Source: Calditerrivibrio nitroreducens DSM 19672 (GTDB lineage Bacteria > Chrysiogenota > Deferribacteres > Deferribacterales > Calditerrivibrionaceae). From it: a DNA stretch of 64,000 bases. Made by a program: the position numbers and the translations under genes. The notes below the pieces were generated by a model, which was not told the DNA's origin, did no database searches, and worked only from the letters and a program-made list of their open reading frames with translations. Positions 29,338 through 39,273 of the stretch are shown piece after piece; position 1 is the stretch's first letter; each line of letters opens with the position of its first letter. The stretch covers positions 2,093,836-2,157,835 of the forward strand of contig NC_014758.1 of the NCBI RefSeq assembly GCF_000183405.1, read 5' to 3'.

Positions 29338-30320
29338 CTTTTAGCTTCCAGCATCTCTATAAACGATTCCAACCTTATCTTTGTCCTTGCATCCAGCCCT
29401 TCCGGTTCATTCCCTTCTATTGTAATTACCGGAATACCAATCTCCTTTTTAATGATCACATCCTGTATCTGTCGGTAGCAAAACGATTGAACATAATGAA
29501 TTATACCATCCAGCCCTCTTGCCTGTATCTCTTTTTTTATATCTTTCAACCTATGATAAATATCATAAGGGTAGGTATAATCGATAAAATTTTGTATGTA
29601 ATCGTCATGCATAAATGGCATAGAAAACTGCCTTTGAATTTCATTAAACACAACTGAAACCCCTTTACCTTCCAAAAATTGGTAAAGGTCTGTGAATATT
29701 GGAGGCACCCCTATCACACCAAGCTTTATTTTGTGCTCTTTTTTATTTCTTTTTAGAGCTTCCCCAAGAAAGATATCCAACTCCTGTTCAAATCTATGGG
29801 GATCAGAATTGAAATCTGTGGAGGACACAAGCCAGAGATGGTTCTCAAACCCACTCACAAAACCATCAACGGTCAACTTATCAAGATAGATAAGCTTTTC
29901 TCTCAGAGGCTTTAATCTTTTTGCAATCTCTATACTTTCTTTTAAATCTCCACCTATCGATTTAGCAAGATTTTCCATCTGATTTTTTAGAAAATTATAC
30001 TTATCTTTTTCACCATAAGGGTAGGCAAAGGTGTAGACAGGAACCCCCTCTGAGCGGAGAATCTCCATCAATGCATGGGTATTACTACAATCCCCTTCTG
30101 TTACAGCAATTACCTCATCTACGGCATCCTCCATTACTACGGCAAGCATCCCCTTGATCCAGTTACAGCTGTTTCGTGGCAACCCATACTCTTCAGCATA
30201 GGAGATCTTCTTGTGGGGAGATTTTGACGTTATGAAGATATTATTGAGATCTAAAGGGATTTTCCCGGCAGAGAGAATTATCTCCACAGGTATGGTGGTG
30301 GTAAATCCAACTTTCTTCAT
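29322..30320 (-). CDS. 2-hydroxyacyl-CoA dehydratase subunit-like (HgdB/BcrC superfamily) protein
   Basis: A 332-residue member of the family that includes HgdA/B, BcrB/C and the double-cubane cluster proteins. Visible signs are FTTTIPVEIILSAGKIPLDLNNIF at the start, Cys residues in RNSCNWIKG, EGDCSNTHAL and QSFCYRQIQD as candidate Fe-S ligands, and IPVITIEGNEPEGLDARTKIRLESFIEML at the end. Only one such subunit is present beside the activase, as in double-cubane cluster protein pairs, rather than the two subunits of classical dehydratases. The substrate is unknown. Confidence 0.85.
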
Positions 30321-30613
30321 TGAAGACTATAATCGATATATCTTCTTATCTCTCTATGTAGACCGGTGCGGTTTTTGAAAATTATCGTATTTTTTTCGAA
30401 AAAATTGTCGATCTCATCAAAATCAGCAATATCGACTTCTCTTCCATCATTCAGAGCTACCCTGTAGACTTTAGTAAAATCGTTTTGTTTTACGATTTTC
30501 CCTTTCAAAGCCTCATTCTTTCGTAAGATCTTTATTTGGATATCCTGATTATCCACATTAAAATCGATCTCATCCCATCTCATATTTTTATAAACTATCA
30601 TCCATCTACTCAT
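30317..30613 (-). CDS. Small hypothetical protein, first gene of the activase operon
   Basis: About 98 residues (MSRWMIVYKNMRWDEIDFNVDNQDIQIKILRKNEALKGKIV...). No family recognised. The stop overlaps the start of the dehydratase-like gene by 4 bp (ATGA), so it is translationally coupled and probably functionally linked. ATG 30613 is used; the open frame upstream to 30646 lacks a good start context. Confidence 0.6.
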   Translation of the reverse strand: MSRWMIVYKNMRWDEIDFNVDNQDIQIKILRKNEALKGKIVKQNDFTKVYRVALNDGREVDIADFDEIDNFFEKNTIIFKNRTGLHREIRRYIDYSLQ

Positions 30614-30701
30614 AACTATACCCACAATTTTTTTACAACAATACAAATTATACCTTTTTTAGAAAAAAACAAGAATATTCCACATTCACCCACTCACACA
30701 T

Positions 30702-30866
30702 TCACCCATTTTTCTTCCTTTCTGGTATCTTTTCAGGTTTGCACAATCTCTTCTCCTGATTTGCCACTCTACCGCATGATTTACAGTAAAATTTAGGATT
30801 TTGTATAGATTCTATAAATTTATCGTAATCATCCTTTGGGGAAATCTTACACATCGTCTTGGCCAT
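30702..30866 (-). CDS. 54-residue zinc-ribbon-like peptide
   Basis: ATG at 30866 follows a perfect AGGAGG. The peptide reads MAKTMCKISPKDDYDKFIESI, then FYCKSCGRVANQEKRLCKPEKIPERKKNG. C-x2-C plus a further Cys (and one near the N-terminus) suggests a small metal-binding fold. It is too short for many gene callers but has the best ribosome site in the neighbourhood. Function unknown. Confidence 0.65.
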   Translation of the reverse strand: MAKTMCKISPKDDYDKFIESIQNPKFYCKSCGRVANQEKRLCKPEKIPERKKNG

Positions 30867-30899
30867 AATAAGCCTCCTATTAGAGTAGAATTGTAAATA

Positions 30900-31433
30900 T
30901 CAATTGTTATTATCTTCTATATTATCTATTGTGTCCTCCTGAGTCAAAAAATCGTAAACCTCCTGGTAAAATTCTCCATCTATTACCCCTACAATAGCAT
31001 CATCCAAAAATAAAATACCTTCTTTAGATACCCTTATAGCTTTTGTCTCTCCATCAGCTCTATTTTTAAAGTATGCAGCCACTTTTGATGAAGATGTATC
31101 TAATTCAAGTTTGTGTATAACAAAATCATCAGACAAAAAATTTTCTCTTATGTTGTTTAAGTAACTATCAATTTTCTCGGTAAAAGCATAGCTTTCTATA
31201 GATTCTGCTAATCTAAATTCATTACTCTTCTGCTCCTCCAGTACATTGTTTAGCAATATTGATGCGATCTCCTCTGCTTTTTTGAAATCAAAATCTTTTT
31301 CATCTTCTTTAGAGAAGCACAGTATCGATTTTTGCAAATTTACCAGGATATTTTTCGCCTTTTCAAAACCACCTTCCTGTTTCAGTAGATTTCTTATGAA
31401 TGAGTCTATTTTTTGGATATCTTCTAAACTCAT
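30900..31433 (-). CDS. Hypothetical protein
   Basis: A 177-residue acidic protein (MSLEDIQKIDSFIRNLLKQEGGFEKAKNILVNLQKSIL...) with a helical N-terminal half and a C-terminal half that looks beta-rich (AYFKNRADGETKAIRVSKEGILFLDDAIVGVIDGEFYQEV). No family recognised. ATG 31433 has AGAGGTGA upstream. It precedes the zinc-ribbon peptide gene in the same direction. Confidence 0.6.
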   Translation of the reverse strand: MSLEDIQKIDSFIRNLLKQEGGFEKAKNILVNLQKSILCFSKEDEKDFDFKKAEEIASILLNNVLEEQKSNEFRLAESIESYAFTEKIDSYLNNIRENFLSDDFVIHKLELDTSSSKVAAYFKNRADGETKAIRVSKEGILFLDDAIVGVIDGEFYQEVYDFLTQEDTIDNIEDNNN

Positions 31434-31717
31434 CTTCACCTCTTTTTTATCTTAATTTTACAATCCCCCTTTAAAGTATTAGAATTTATTCGCATCCATG
31501 TGATAAAAATTAAAAAGAGGGATTTGATTACATAATATAAAACCATTTCCAGACATTTCAATGATCAATATTGACTTATTACTTCACAACCAATGAAATA
31601 AACAACAAAGCCTACGTCACTGCAAACTCGAACAAAATCCATGCTATTTTGATTACATTTTATTGATAAGTACATCCCCAAAAAACTTTTAAAGATAAAA
31701 GTATCAAAGTAATTGAT

Positions 31718-33025
31718 CTAAACAACCTCCACCACACCGCTGGAATTTTCAATATATGCCCTGTTTCTGCCATTTTCCTTTGCTAAATAGAGGAGATGAT
31801 CCGCCCGTTTTATATATTCATCGATATTTGGGTAGTAACTATTGCAATATTTCACCCCAATACTTGTTGTATATGATATCACAAAATTGCTATAAGTTAC
31901 CGAAGAGTTTCTGATGGAGTATAGGATCTTTTTTGTTATCTTATAAAGGTTTTCCTCATCTATATTCTGCAGGACCACAATCAGCTCTTCACCACCAAAT
32001 CTACCTACAAAATCTGTTTTCCTTACGGATGATTTTACCCTCTGGGCAAAATCGATAATCACTTTATCTCCACAATCATGGCCATAGGTATCATTTATAC
32101 TCTTAAACTTATCCAAATCCATCAAAATGACACTGAATGCAGTCCCATATCTTTCAAAGTTGTAATTTAAGATATTAAGCTGCTCTAATATATACCTTCT
32201 GTTGTAAAGTCCAGTCATTGGGTCTGTAGTGGCCATCTGGTAAAGCTCATTATTTATACGGTCGAGATAATCATAGAGTTTTTTGGTTCTTATATTTGCA
32301 GTAACCCTTAGCATTATACTCTCTGTGGAGAGGGGTCTTAATGTGTAGTCATTAGCTCCGAATAGCATAAGTGATCTTAATACAGTATTCTCTCTTGAAT
32401 CAGTTATGATAAGGATAGGTACCTTTTTCATAGAGCCTATCTTCCTTATCTTTTTAATCAGTTCAAGCCCCTCATTCTTACCTATATCCATGTCTATGAT
32501 TATTATATCTGGATTTTTGGATAGTAACTCCATATCCAGATCATCATCGATTTTACAATTATATACCTGCATCCCAAGAGAGTTAAGTACGTTGTTGATT
32601 ATGACCTCATCCTCTTTATGATTTATCAGCGTACAGGCAATAGATCCTCTTACGTTTGATATTTCTATCAACTCCACCAGTTCATCCACATAACTTACAA
32701 TGGTATCGTCTATCTTAGTCCTTACAAGGTAATCAATTGCTCCAGATTCGAGGGCAATCCTTCTTCTTTCTTTGTCATCTTCAGAGCTAAGAATAACAAC
32801 CGGAACATTTTTAAAACGCTCATTTACATACCTGCACAGTTCATACCCAAGACCATCTTTTAATTCATGTGCCACCAGTACAAGTGAAGGAATAGCAAGA
32901 GAAAGCATTCTTCTGGCCTCTGCGATAGATTCAGCCATAAGAATATTGTACTTATCCGAAAGATAGTATTCCAAAACAAATCTTGACACTTTTGAAGGGT
33001 CTGCTATAAGTATATACTTTTTCAT
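31718..33025 (-). CDS. REC-REC-GGDEF diguanylate cyclase (PleD-like)
   Basis: Predicted to make cyclic di-GMP in response to phosphorylation. Two receiver domains (about residues 2-115 and 125-245) precede a GGDEF domain. The second receiver keeps the phospho-acceptor Asp (PDIIIIDMDIG). The first has SLVLVAHELKDG where an Asp is expected, so it is probably not phosphorylated. The cyclase has DPMTGLYNRRYI, the active-site GGEEL and an RKTD inhibitory I-site five residues before it, so product inhibition is likely. The ATG near 33025 begins MKKYILIADPSK; upstream frame is not used. Divergent from gltX. Confidence 0.9.
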   Translation of the reverse strand: MKKYILIADPSKVSRFVLEYYLSDKYNILMAESIAEARRMLSLAIPSLVLVAHELKDGLGYELCRYVNERFKNVPVVILSSEDDKERRRIALESGAIDYLVRTKIDDTIVSYVDELVELIEISNVRGSIACTLINHKEDEVIINNVLNSLGMQVYNCKIDDDLDMELLSKNPDIIIIDMDIGKNEGLELIKKIRKIGSMKKVPILIITDSRENTVLRSLMLFGANDYTLRPLSTESIMLRVTANIRTKKLYDYLDRINNELYQMATTDPMTGLYNRRYILEQLNILNYNFERYGTAFSVILMDLDKFKSINDTYGHDCGDKVIIDFAQRVKSSVRKTDFVGRFGGEELIVVLQNIDEENLYKITKKILYSIRNSSVTYSNFVISYTTSIGVKYCNSYYPNIDEYIKRADHLLYLAKENGRNRAYIENSSGVVEVV

Positions 33026-33066
33026 AATTAACCAAATATTACGTATTATAATACACCGGAGGAATA

Positions 33067-34527
33067 ATGTCAATAAGAGTTAGATTTGCCCCCAGCCCCA
33101 CGGGACATATTCATGTGGGTAATGCCAGAACAGCGCTTTTTAATTATCTTTTCGCTAAAAAAAATAATGGTGTTTTTATCTTAAGAATAGAAGATACCGA
33201 TCTTGAAAGATCCACTTTAGAATCTGAAAATATCATATATGAAGACCTAAAATGGCTTGGACTTGATTGGGATGAGGGGCCTATTGTGGGGGGTGATTTT
33301 GGCCCATATAGGCAGAGTGAGAGGCTACATATATATGAAGAGTATGTAAAAAAACTCATGGCAGAAGGCTTCGCTTATGAGTGTTTTTGCACCAAAGATG
33401 AACTGGAGGCTGAAAGAGAAAAAGCAAAAGCAGAAGGAAGACAACCTATTTATAATGGAAAATGCAGAAACCTTAGTAATGAAGAGAAAATTAGACTTAA
33501 AAATAGTGGTGTTAAGCCCTCCATAAGGTTTCATGTGAAAGAGAAAGAGGTTCTTGTGAAAGACTTTATAAAAGGGGATGTATTATTCCCCACTGATACA
33601 TTTGGAGATTTTGTTATTGTTCGTCCTGACGGCATCCCCACTTACAATTTTGCGGTTGTAATAGATGACGCACTGATGAAGATAACCCACGTTATAAGAG
33701 GAGATGATCATCTAAATAATACACCAAAACAGATCCTTATATTTAATGCTCTGAATTTCAAACTACCTATATTTGTGCATATCCCGATGATTTTGGGAAG
33801 TGATCATTCCAAACTAAGTAAAAGACATGGGGATACCTCCCTTAACCTTTTCAAAGATAAAGGCTATCTGCCAGAGGCTATGTTTAATTTTCTGGCTCTT
33901 CTCAGCTGGTCAGCACCTGATGATAAAGAAATTATGTCAAAAGAGGAGATTATATCGCTGTTTACACTTGATAGAATATCCAGAAGCTCAGCAGTATTCG
34001 ATTTTGCGAAACTTAAATGGATGAATGGTCATTACATCAGAAACCTTGACATAGATCGCTTAGTCTCTGAAGCCATACCTTTTCTGGAAAAAGCTGGACT
34101 TTTGACAGAAGGTTTTAAGAATAGATACAAAGACAAAATTCCAGAAATGATCTTTTCACTGAGGGAAAAGTTTGAAATCTTTACCGAGCTTCCGGATCTT
34201 TTCAAAGTTTATACTGAATTTAATGAAGACTTAGATGGTGAAGCGGTGGAACTTTTAAAACTACCCACGTCAAGAACCGTTCTGGAAGCTTTTAGAGACG
34301 CCATATTAGGGAAAACATATATTACAATTGATGAATACAAAAGGATTACAGGAGAAATCCAGAAGTCAGTGGGTGTAAAAGGGAAGGCACTTTTTATGGT
34401 CATAAGAGTAGGGATTACAGGGCTTACTAAAGGTGCAGACCTGGATAAGATAGTTACCCTTCTTTCGGTTGAAGATCTCAAACAGAGATTGGATAAGGCG
34501 CTTAAAATAATGAGCCAGATATGTTGA
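33067..34527 (+). CDS. gltX: Glutamyl-tRNA synthetase
   Basis: A 486-residue class I synthetase. The HIGH-type motif lies in RFAPSPTGHIHVGNARTALFN, and the KMSKS-type motif in LSKRHGD. It charges tRNA-Glu; whether it also charges tRNA-Gln cannot be told here. GGAGG precedes the ATG. Its 3' end overlaps der by 7 bp. Confidence 0.97.
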   Translation: MSIRVRFAPSPTGHIHVGNARTALFNYLFAKKNNGVFILRIEDTDLERSTLESENIIYEDLKWLGLDWDEGPIVGGDFGPYRQSERLHIYEEYVKKLMAEGFAYECFCTKDELEAEREKAKAEGRQPIYNGKCRNLSNEEKIRLKNSGVKPSIRFHVKEKEVLVKDFIKGDVLFPTDTFGDFVIVRPDGIPTYNFAVVIDDALMKITHVIRGDDHLNNTPKQILIFNALNFKLPIFVHIPMILGSDHSKLSKRHGDTSLNLFKDKGYLPEAMFNFLALLSWSAPDDKEIMSKEEIISLFTLDRISRSSAVFDFAKLKWMNGHYIRNLDIDRLVSEAIPFLEKAGLLTEGFKNRYKDKIPEMIFSLREKFEIFTELPDLFKVYTEFNEDLDGEAVELLKLPTSRTVLEAFRDAILGKTYITIDEYKRITGEIQKSVGVKGKALFMVIRVGITGLTKGADLDKIVTLLSVEDLKQRLDKALKIMSQIC

Positions 34528-35843
34528 AAGTAGGTATCTTAGGTAGACCCAACGTAGGTAAATCGACACTTTTTAATAGAATAGCCGGCAGAAGAATAGC
34601 CATCACGGATGACATGCCGGGTGTCACAAGAGATATGCTTGAAACCATTTGCCATTGGGAAGGCAAAAATTTTTTATTGATAGATACCCCCGGTTTTGAT
34701 TTGAAGGATGACATCATAAAAAAAGAGATGCATAAGCAGTTTTTCTCAGCACTTGAAGAGGTGGATCTGGTCATTTTAATGTTAGACGGCAAAGAGGGGC
34801 TCCATCCTCTGGATGAAATTGTTGTATCCATGATGAGGGAAAGAAACATCCCATTTATTCTGGTGATAAATAAAATAGACAGTGATGAAAGGGAATTAAA
34901 CGTTGCAGAGTTTTACAAGCTTGGCATTGATGATATTCTATCGATAAGTGCAAATCATGGTAGAAATGTTGACATACTTCTTGATAGAATCGTTTCTCAT
35001 ATAAAAGAGGAACCCGAAAATTTTATCGAAAATGAAAGACTAAAAATCGTCGTCATAGGTAGACCCAATATGGGCAAATCGAGTCTTATCAATGCCTGGC
35101 TAAATGAGGAAAGGGTAATTGTAACCCCCATTCCGGGTACCACAAGGGATGCCGTGGATAGCTATTTCGAATATAATGGTGAAAAATATATTTTAATCGA
35201 CACTGCTGGAATAAGAAAAAAGTCTGTAATGTTTAAAGATCGGATAGAAAAGTATGGTTACTATAGAGCTTACGACTCCATCGAGAGATCCGATGTGGTG
35301 GTGGCGCTCATTGATGCAACTGAAGGGGTAACTGAGAAGGATGTAAAAATTGTGGCTGATGCATACGAACTGGGTAAGCCTGTAATAATTGCCATAAATA
35401 AATGGGATCTCCTGGAGAATAAAGCAGAAACCCAAAAACGTTTGGTGTCTGACGTAGAAGATAAATTCAAATTCATCTATAAACCGAAATACATCTTTAT
35501 ATCTGCTGCAACCAAAAAAAATATATTCAAGATTTTTAATATTGCAAAACAACTTTTTGATGAGACAAACAAACGGGTTCCCACTTCAAAATTGAATGAG
35601 ATACTGGAGATTGCTCAGGTGAAGCATCAGCCCCCAATGATAAAAAATCGAAGATTGAAGTTCTACTACATGACACAGGTGGGGGTAAATCCTCCAGAAT
35701 TTGTGGTGTTTGTGAACTACCCCGATGCGGTACATTTTTCTTATCAGCGATTTCTATTCAATATGGTCCGGGAATATTTTGGATTTGAGGGAATCCCTAT
35801 GAAGATGCATTTTAGAGGTAAAAAAGATACAAAAACAGATTAA
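34521..35843 (+). CDS. der: Ribosome-assembly GTPase Der (EngA)
   Basis: Der has two GTPase domains in tandem, both visible: GRPNVGKST and DTPGFDL with NKID in the first, GRPNMGKSS, DTAGIRKK and NKWD in the second, followed by the KH-like domain (LKFYYMTQVGVNPPEFVVFVN). 440 residues, normal length. It acts in 50S subunit assembly. Starts within the end of gltX. Confidence 0.97.
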   Translation: MLKVGILGRPNVGKSTLFNRIAGRRIAITDDMPGVTRDMLETICHWEGKNFLLIDTPGFDLKDDIIKKEMHKQFFSALEEVDLVILMLDGKEGLHPLDEIVVSMMRERNIPFILVINKIDSDERELNVAEFYKLGIDDILSISANHGRNVDILLDRIVSHIKEEPENFIENERLKIVVIGRPNMGKSSLINAWLNEERVIVTPIPGTTRDAVDSYFEYNGEKYILIDTAGIRKKSVMFKDRIEKYGYYRAYDSIERSDVVVALIDATEGVTEKDVKIVADAYELGKPVIIAINKWDLLENKAETQKRLVSDVEDKFKFIYKPKYIFISAATKKNIFKIFNIAKQLFDETNKRVPTSKLNEILEIAQVKHQPPMIKNRRLKFYYMTQVGVNPPEFVVFVNYPDAVHFSYQRFLFNMVREYFGFEGIPMKMHFRGKKDTKTD

Positions 35844-35861
35844 AAATATTTGAGGTGTTAT

Positions 35862-37163
35862 ATGAGATCTAATATTGCAAAGGGTAACAGTGGACTGACC
35901 TATGAAATTAGGAATATTGTTCTTGTGGCAGAGGAACTTAAAAAAAATGGTATAGAGGTAACATGGGAAAATATCGGCGATCCCGTCAACAAAGGGGAAA
36001 TAATTCCGGAATGGATGAAAGATATCGTAAAAGATGTTGCCTCCAGAAATGAAAGCTACGCCTATTCCCCAACAAAGGGTGTTCTGTCAACAAGAGAATA
36101 TCTTGCCAATCAGATTAATAAAAGAGGTGGTGCACAGATAACCCCTGACGATATACTGTTTTTCAATGGACTGGGAGATGCAGTAGACAAACTTTATAGC
36201 TGTCTCCGTCCCGATTTAAGGATATTGCTACCTGAGCCCACATATTCATCCCATTATATCTCTGAAGTTGCCCATGGGTCGATCCCCCCATTGACTTATA
36301 GAATGAATCCCGCAAACAACTGGCAACCAGACCTCAATGAGATTAGAGAGAAGGTTCGTAGATACAAGGCAATTGTAGGTATACTTGTATTAAACCCTGA
36401 CAACCCCACAGGATTTGTGTATCCCGAAAACTTATTAAGAGAAATTGTGCAGATAGCTAAGGAAAACGATCTGTACCTCATTTTTGACGAAATTTATAAC
36501 AAAATTGTTTACAATGGTAAAAAAACTGTCTTATTGGCTGATATAGTGGGGGATACACCGGCAATCAGTCTGAAGGGGATCTCCAAAGAGTTCCCATGGC
36601 CAGGTTCAAGATGTGGATGGATGGAGTTTTACAATACAGACAAGGATGAATCATTTAAAGAATACGTAAACACAATAGTTCAGAAGAAGATGTCTGAAGT
36701 TTGCTCCACAACACTTCCACAAATGGCTTTACCCATCATTATGGAACACCCCGAATACAACAATTATTTACTCGAGCGATCAAAACACTATGAAAAATTA
36801 TCCAATATAGCTTACGATATTCTAAAAGAAAATAGATACCTTTTTGTAAATAGGACTGATGGCGCTTTTTATATGGCTGTTGCCTTTAAAGATGGTATAT
36901 TAAACAACAAAATGAAATTGAAAATTGCAAATAAAAATGTGGAGAGTTTTGTAGAAAAACTTATAGATCCTGATATGGAGCTGGACAAAAGATTTGTATA
37001 CTACCTATTAGGCTCTACCGGTATCTGCGTAGTACCCCTTACTTCATTTTACACAGACATACCTGGTTTTAGAATGACCCTTTTGGAAAAAGATCTGAAT
37101 AAATTTGAAAAAACAGTAAAAACAATATCCGATAAAGTAATAGAATACATAGAAAGTGTTTAA
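35862..37163 (+). CDS. PLP-dependent class I/II aminotransferase
   Basis: A 433-residue fold-type I aminotransferase. Typical blocks are NIGDPVNKGEIIPEW, NPDNPTGFVYP, LIFDEIYNKIVY and ISLKGISKEFPWPGSRCGWM with the PLP-binding Lys. Substrate is not determined; alanine/glutamate-type transaminases are similar. ATG 35862 has GAGGTG upstream. It closes the gltX-der operon and is followed by a terminator. Confidence 0.88.
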   Translation: MRSNIAKGNSGLTYEIRNIVLVAEELKKNGIEVTWENIGDPVNKGEIIPEWMKDIVKDVASRNESYAYSPTKGVLSTREYLANQINKRGGAQITPDDILFFNGLGDAVDKLYSCLRPDLRILLPEPTYSSHYISEVAHGSIPPLTYRMNPANNWQPDLNEIREKVRRYKAIVGILVLNPDNPTGFVYPENLLREIVQIAKENDLYLIFDEIYNKIVYNGKKTVLLADIVGDTPAISLKGISKEFPWPGSRCGWMEFYNTDKDESFKEYVNTIVQKKMSEVCSTTLPQMALPIIMEHPEYNNYLLERSKHYEKLSNIAYDILKENRYLFVNRTDGAFYMAVAFKDGILNNKMKLKIANKNVESFVEKLIDPDMELDKRFVYYLLGSTGICVVPLTSFYTDIPGFRMTLLEKDLNKFEKTVKTISDKVIEYIESV

Positions 37164-37167
37164 CACT

Positions 37168-37193
37168 AAGGATGGGTTTCTCCCATCCTTTTT
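37168..37193 (+). terminator. Intrinsic terminator after the aminotransferase gene
   Basis: AAGGATGGG-TTTCT-CCCATCCTT followed by TTTG. Confidence 0.85.
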
Positions 37194-37367
37194 GTCATAT
37201 TGACTTACTGAAGAAATACAAAAAATATGGTCATAAAATAATTTTCTATGTCTACACCATTTGATTATTCTGTTATAATTTCTTTAATACTTAAATCAAC
37301 CTTATCAATTGTTTATGAAAATATGCAATCAAACGCCTATATATTTAAGGGTTTAATTAATTTTATG

Positions 37368-37395
37368 TTGACATTTCATCGTTAAAGTTAAAAAT
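37368..37395 (+). promoter_or_regulatory. Possible promoter of the SulP gene
   Basis: A perfect TTGACA (37368-37373) with only weak A/T-rich -10 candidates 16-18 bp downstream (AAAATA). Suggested by position only. Confidence 0.3.
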
Positions 37396-37436
37396 AAACC
37401 TTCTTATCAAAATGAACAATCCATTCAGGAGATTTT

Positions 37437-39125
37437 ATGAGTAACAATTATTTTAATGAATTTAAACCAAAACTTTTTACTGTTCTAAAAAAAGGATACA
37501 CGCGTAAAAATCTTATGTCAGATTTAATAAGCGGTCTCATTGTAGCCATCGTTGCTTTACCATTATCTATGGCTTTTGCCATCGCGAGCGGAGCTTCCCC
37601 TGAAAAAGGTTTATACACTGCCATCATCGGAGGGTTTTTGATATCATTACTTGGGGGAAGTCGATATCAGATTGGCGGACCTGCAGGTGCTTTCATCGTA
37701 ATCGTTTATGGTATTATTTATAAGCATGGATATGACGGCTTAATGCTTGCCACAATTATTGCTGGCTTGTTACTAATTTTGATGGGATTATTAAAATTGG
37801 GCTCTGTGATAAAGTTTATACCATACCCTGTAACAAAAGGTTTCAGTGCAGGTATTGCTATGATAATTTTTATCACACAGCTCAATGATTTCTTTGGTAT
37901 GGGAATAAAAAAAGTTCCGTCTGAATTTTTTGAAAAAATCATGACATATTTTGAACACATTCCAGATATAAATCTTACTACCACATTAATTGGTCTATTG
38001 TCGATTTTGATAATAATCTACTCTAAAAAAATTACCACTAAAATTCCTGGCCCTTTTATTGCTGTTATTTTTGGCGTTGCAATTATTTATATTTTAAAAT
38101 TACCTATTGAAACAATCCAGGATAGATTCGGTTCAATACCAAACAATTTACCACATCCACAGCTACCTCCCTTTTCACTGGCCAAAATCAAAGCTGTGAT
38201 ACCCGATGCAATTACTATCGCTTTACTCGGCGCAATAGAATCCCTTTTAAGTGCTGTGGTAGCTGATGGTATGACAGGTGGTAAACATAGGTCAAATATG
38301 GAGTTGGTAGCTCAGGGTATTGCAAATATAGCATCACCCTTATTTACTGGTTTACCCGCCACTGGAACAATAGCAAGAACAGCAACAAATATAAAAAATG
38401 GTGCATTTTCACCATTAAGTGGTATATTTCATGCTTTATGGGTCTTATTGTTTATGTTACTTTTGTCACCAATAATCATAAAAATCCCATTTGCAACACT
38501 TGCAGCAATTCTAATCGTAGTAGCTTACAATATGAGTGAATTAGAACACATCAAAGACCTCTTCAAAGCCCCAAAAAGTGATATTTCAGTATTTCTCAGC
38601 ACATTCCTTCTTACGGTAATTATAGATCTAAATGTTGCAATCCAGGTTGGAATGCTCCTTGCAGTATTGCTGTTTATGAGAAGAATGATATCTCTAACAG
38701 AAATAAAAGACCTGAAAATTGAGCTTGATAAGTCAGAAGATAAAACAGGTAATGAGGATGTTTTCGATCCGGATGCAACTTACAACAAGATAATCCCTAA
38801 AGGTGTCGACGTGTATGAATTAAATGGGCCTTTCTTTTTTGGTGTAGCTGACAAGGTAAAAAACACTCTAACCTCAATAGAAAATAACCCAAAAGTTTTT
38901 ATATTGAGAATGCGTAATGTCCCTATGGTAGATGCCACCGGCATGCATTCCCTTATTGAGATTTGTGAATATTTTACAAAAAGAAAAACTAAAGTAGTCT
39001 TATCCGGAGTAAATCCTTACGTTAAATCATTGCTCCTGAAGGCTGGGATAGACAAATTAATAGGGGAAGAAAATATTACTGACCACATAGACAAGGCTTT
39101 GGAGGTTGCAAAAAAGTATTTATAA
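37437..39125 (+). CDS. SulP family anion transporter with STAS domain
   Basis: An inner-membrane anion permease of 562 residues. The SulP signature is in DLISGLIVAIVALPLSMAFAIASGASPEKGLYTAIIGGFLISLLGGSRYQIGGPAGAF; 10 or more membrane helices follow, then a cytoplasmic STAS domain (about residues 445-555; GPFFFGVADKVKNTLTSIE and MVDATGMHSLIEI). Sulfate, bicarbonate or another anion are all possible. AGGAG precedes the ATG. Monocistronic by position. Confidence 0.92.
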   Translation: MSNNYFNEFKPKLFTVLKKGYTRKNLMSDLISGLIVAIVALPLSMAFAIASGASPEKGLYTAIIGGFLISLLGGSRYQIGGPAGAFIVIVYGIIYKHGYDGLMLATIIAGLLLILMGLLKLGSVIKFIPYPVTKGFSAGIAMIIFITQLNDFFGMGIKKVPSEFFEKIMTYFEHIPDINLTTTLIGLLSILIIIYSKKITTKIPGPFIAVIFGVAIIYILKLPIETIQDRFGSIPNNLPHPQLPPFSLAKIKAVIPDAITIALLGAIESLLSAVVADGMTGGKHRSNMELVAQGIANIASPLFTGLPATGTIARTATNIKNGAFSPLSGIFHALWVLLFMLLLSPIIIKIPFATLAAILIVVAYNMSELEHIKDLFKAPKSDISVFLSTFLLTVIIDLNVAIQVGMLLAVLLFMRRMISLTEIKDLKIELDKSEDKTGNEDVFDPDATYNKIIPKGVDVYELNGPFFFGVADKVKNTLTSIENNPKVFILRMRNVPMVDATGMHSLIEICEYFTKRKTKVVLSGVNPYVKSLLLKAGIDKLIGEENITDHIDKALEVAKKYL

Positions 39126-39190
39126 AATTCTTCATATCTAAACCTTTGTATGGTTAATTTAAAGTTGAGATACCAATTTAATTTCTTAGG

Positions 39191-39261
39191 TTGACAAAAA
39201 TAGATTGATAACGGATAAGGGGGCATTTTTACTTGACTTATTTTTAGTTATAATATATAAG
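39191..39261 (+). promoter_or_regulatory. Two tandem promoter candidates upstream of rlmH
   Basis: TTGACA (39191-39196)-17 bp-GATAAG (39214-39219), and TTGACT (39233-39238)-17 bp-TATAAG (39256-39261). The second would start transcription near 39268, only about six bases before the rlmH ATG. Confidence 0.5.
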
Positions 39262-39273
39262 CTTTCAATTTTT

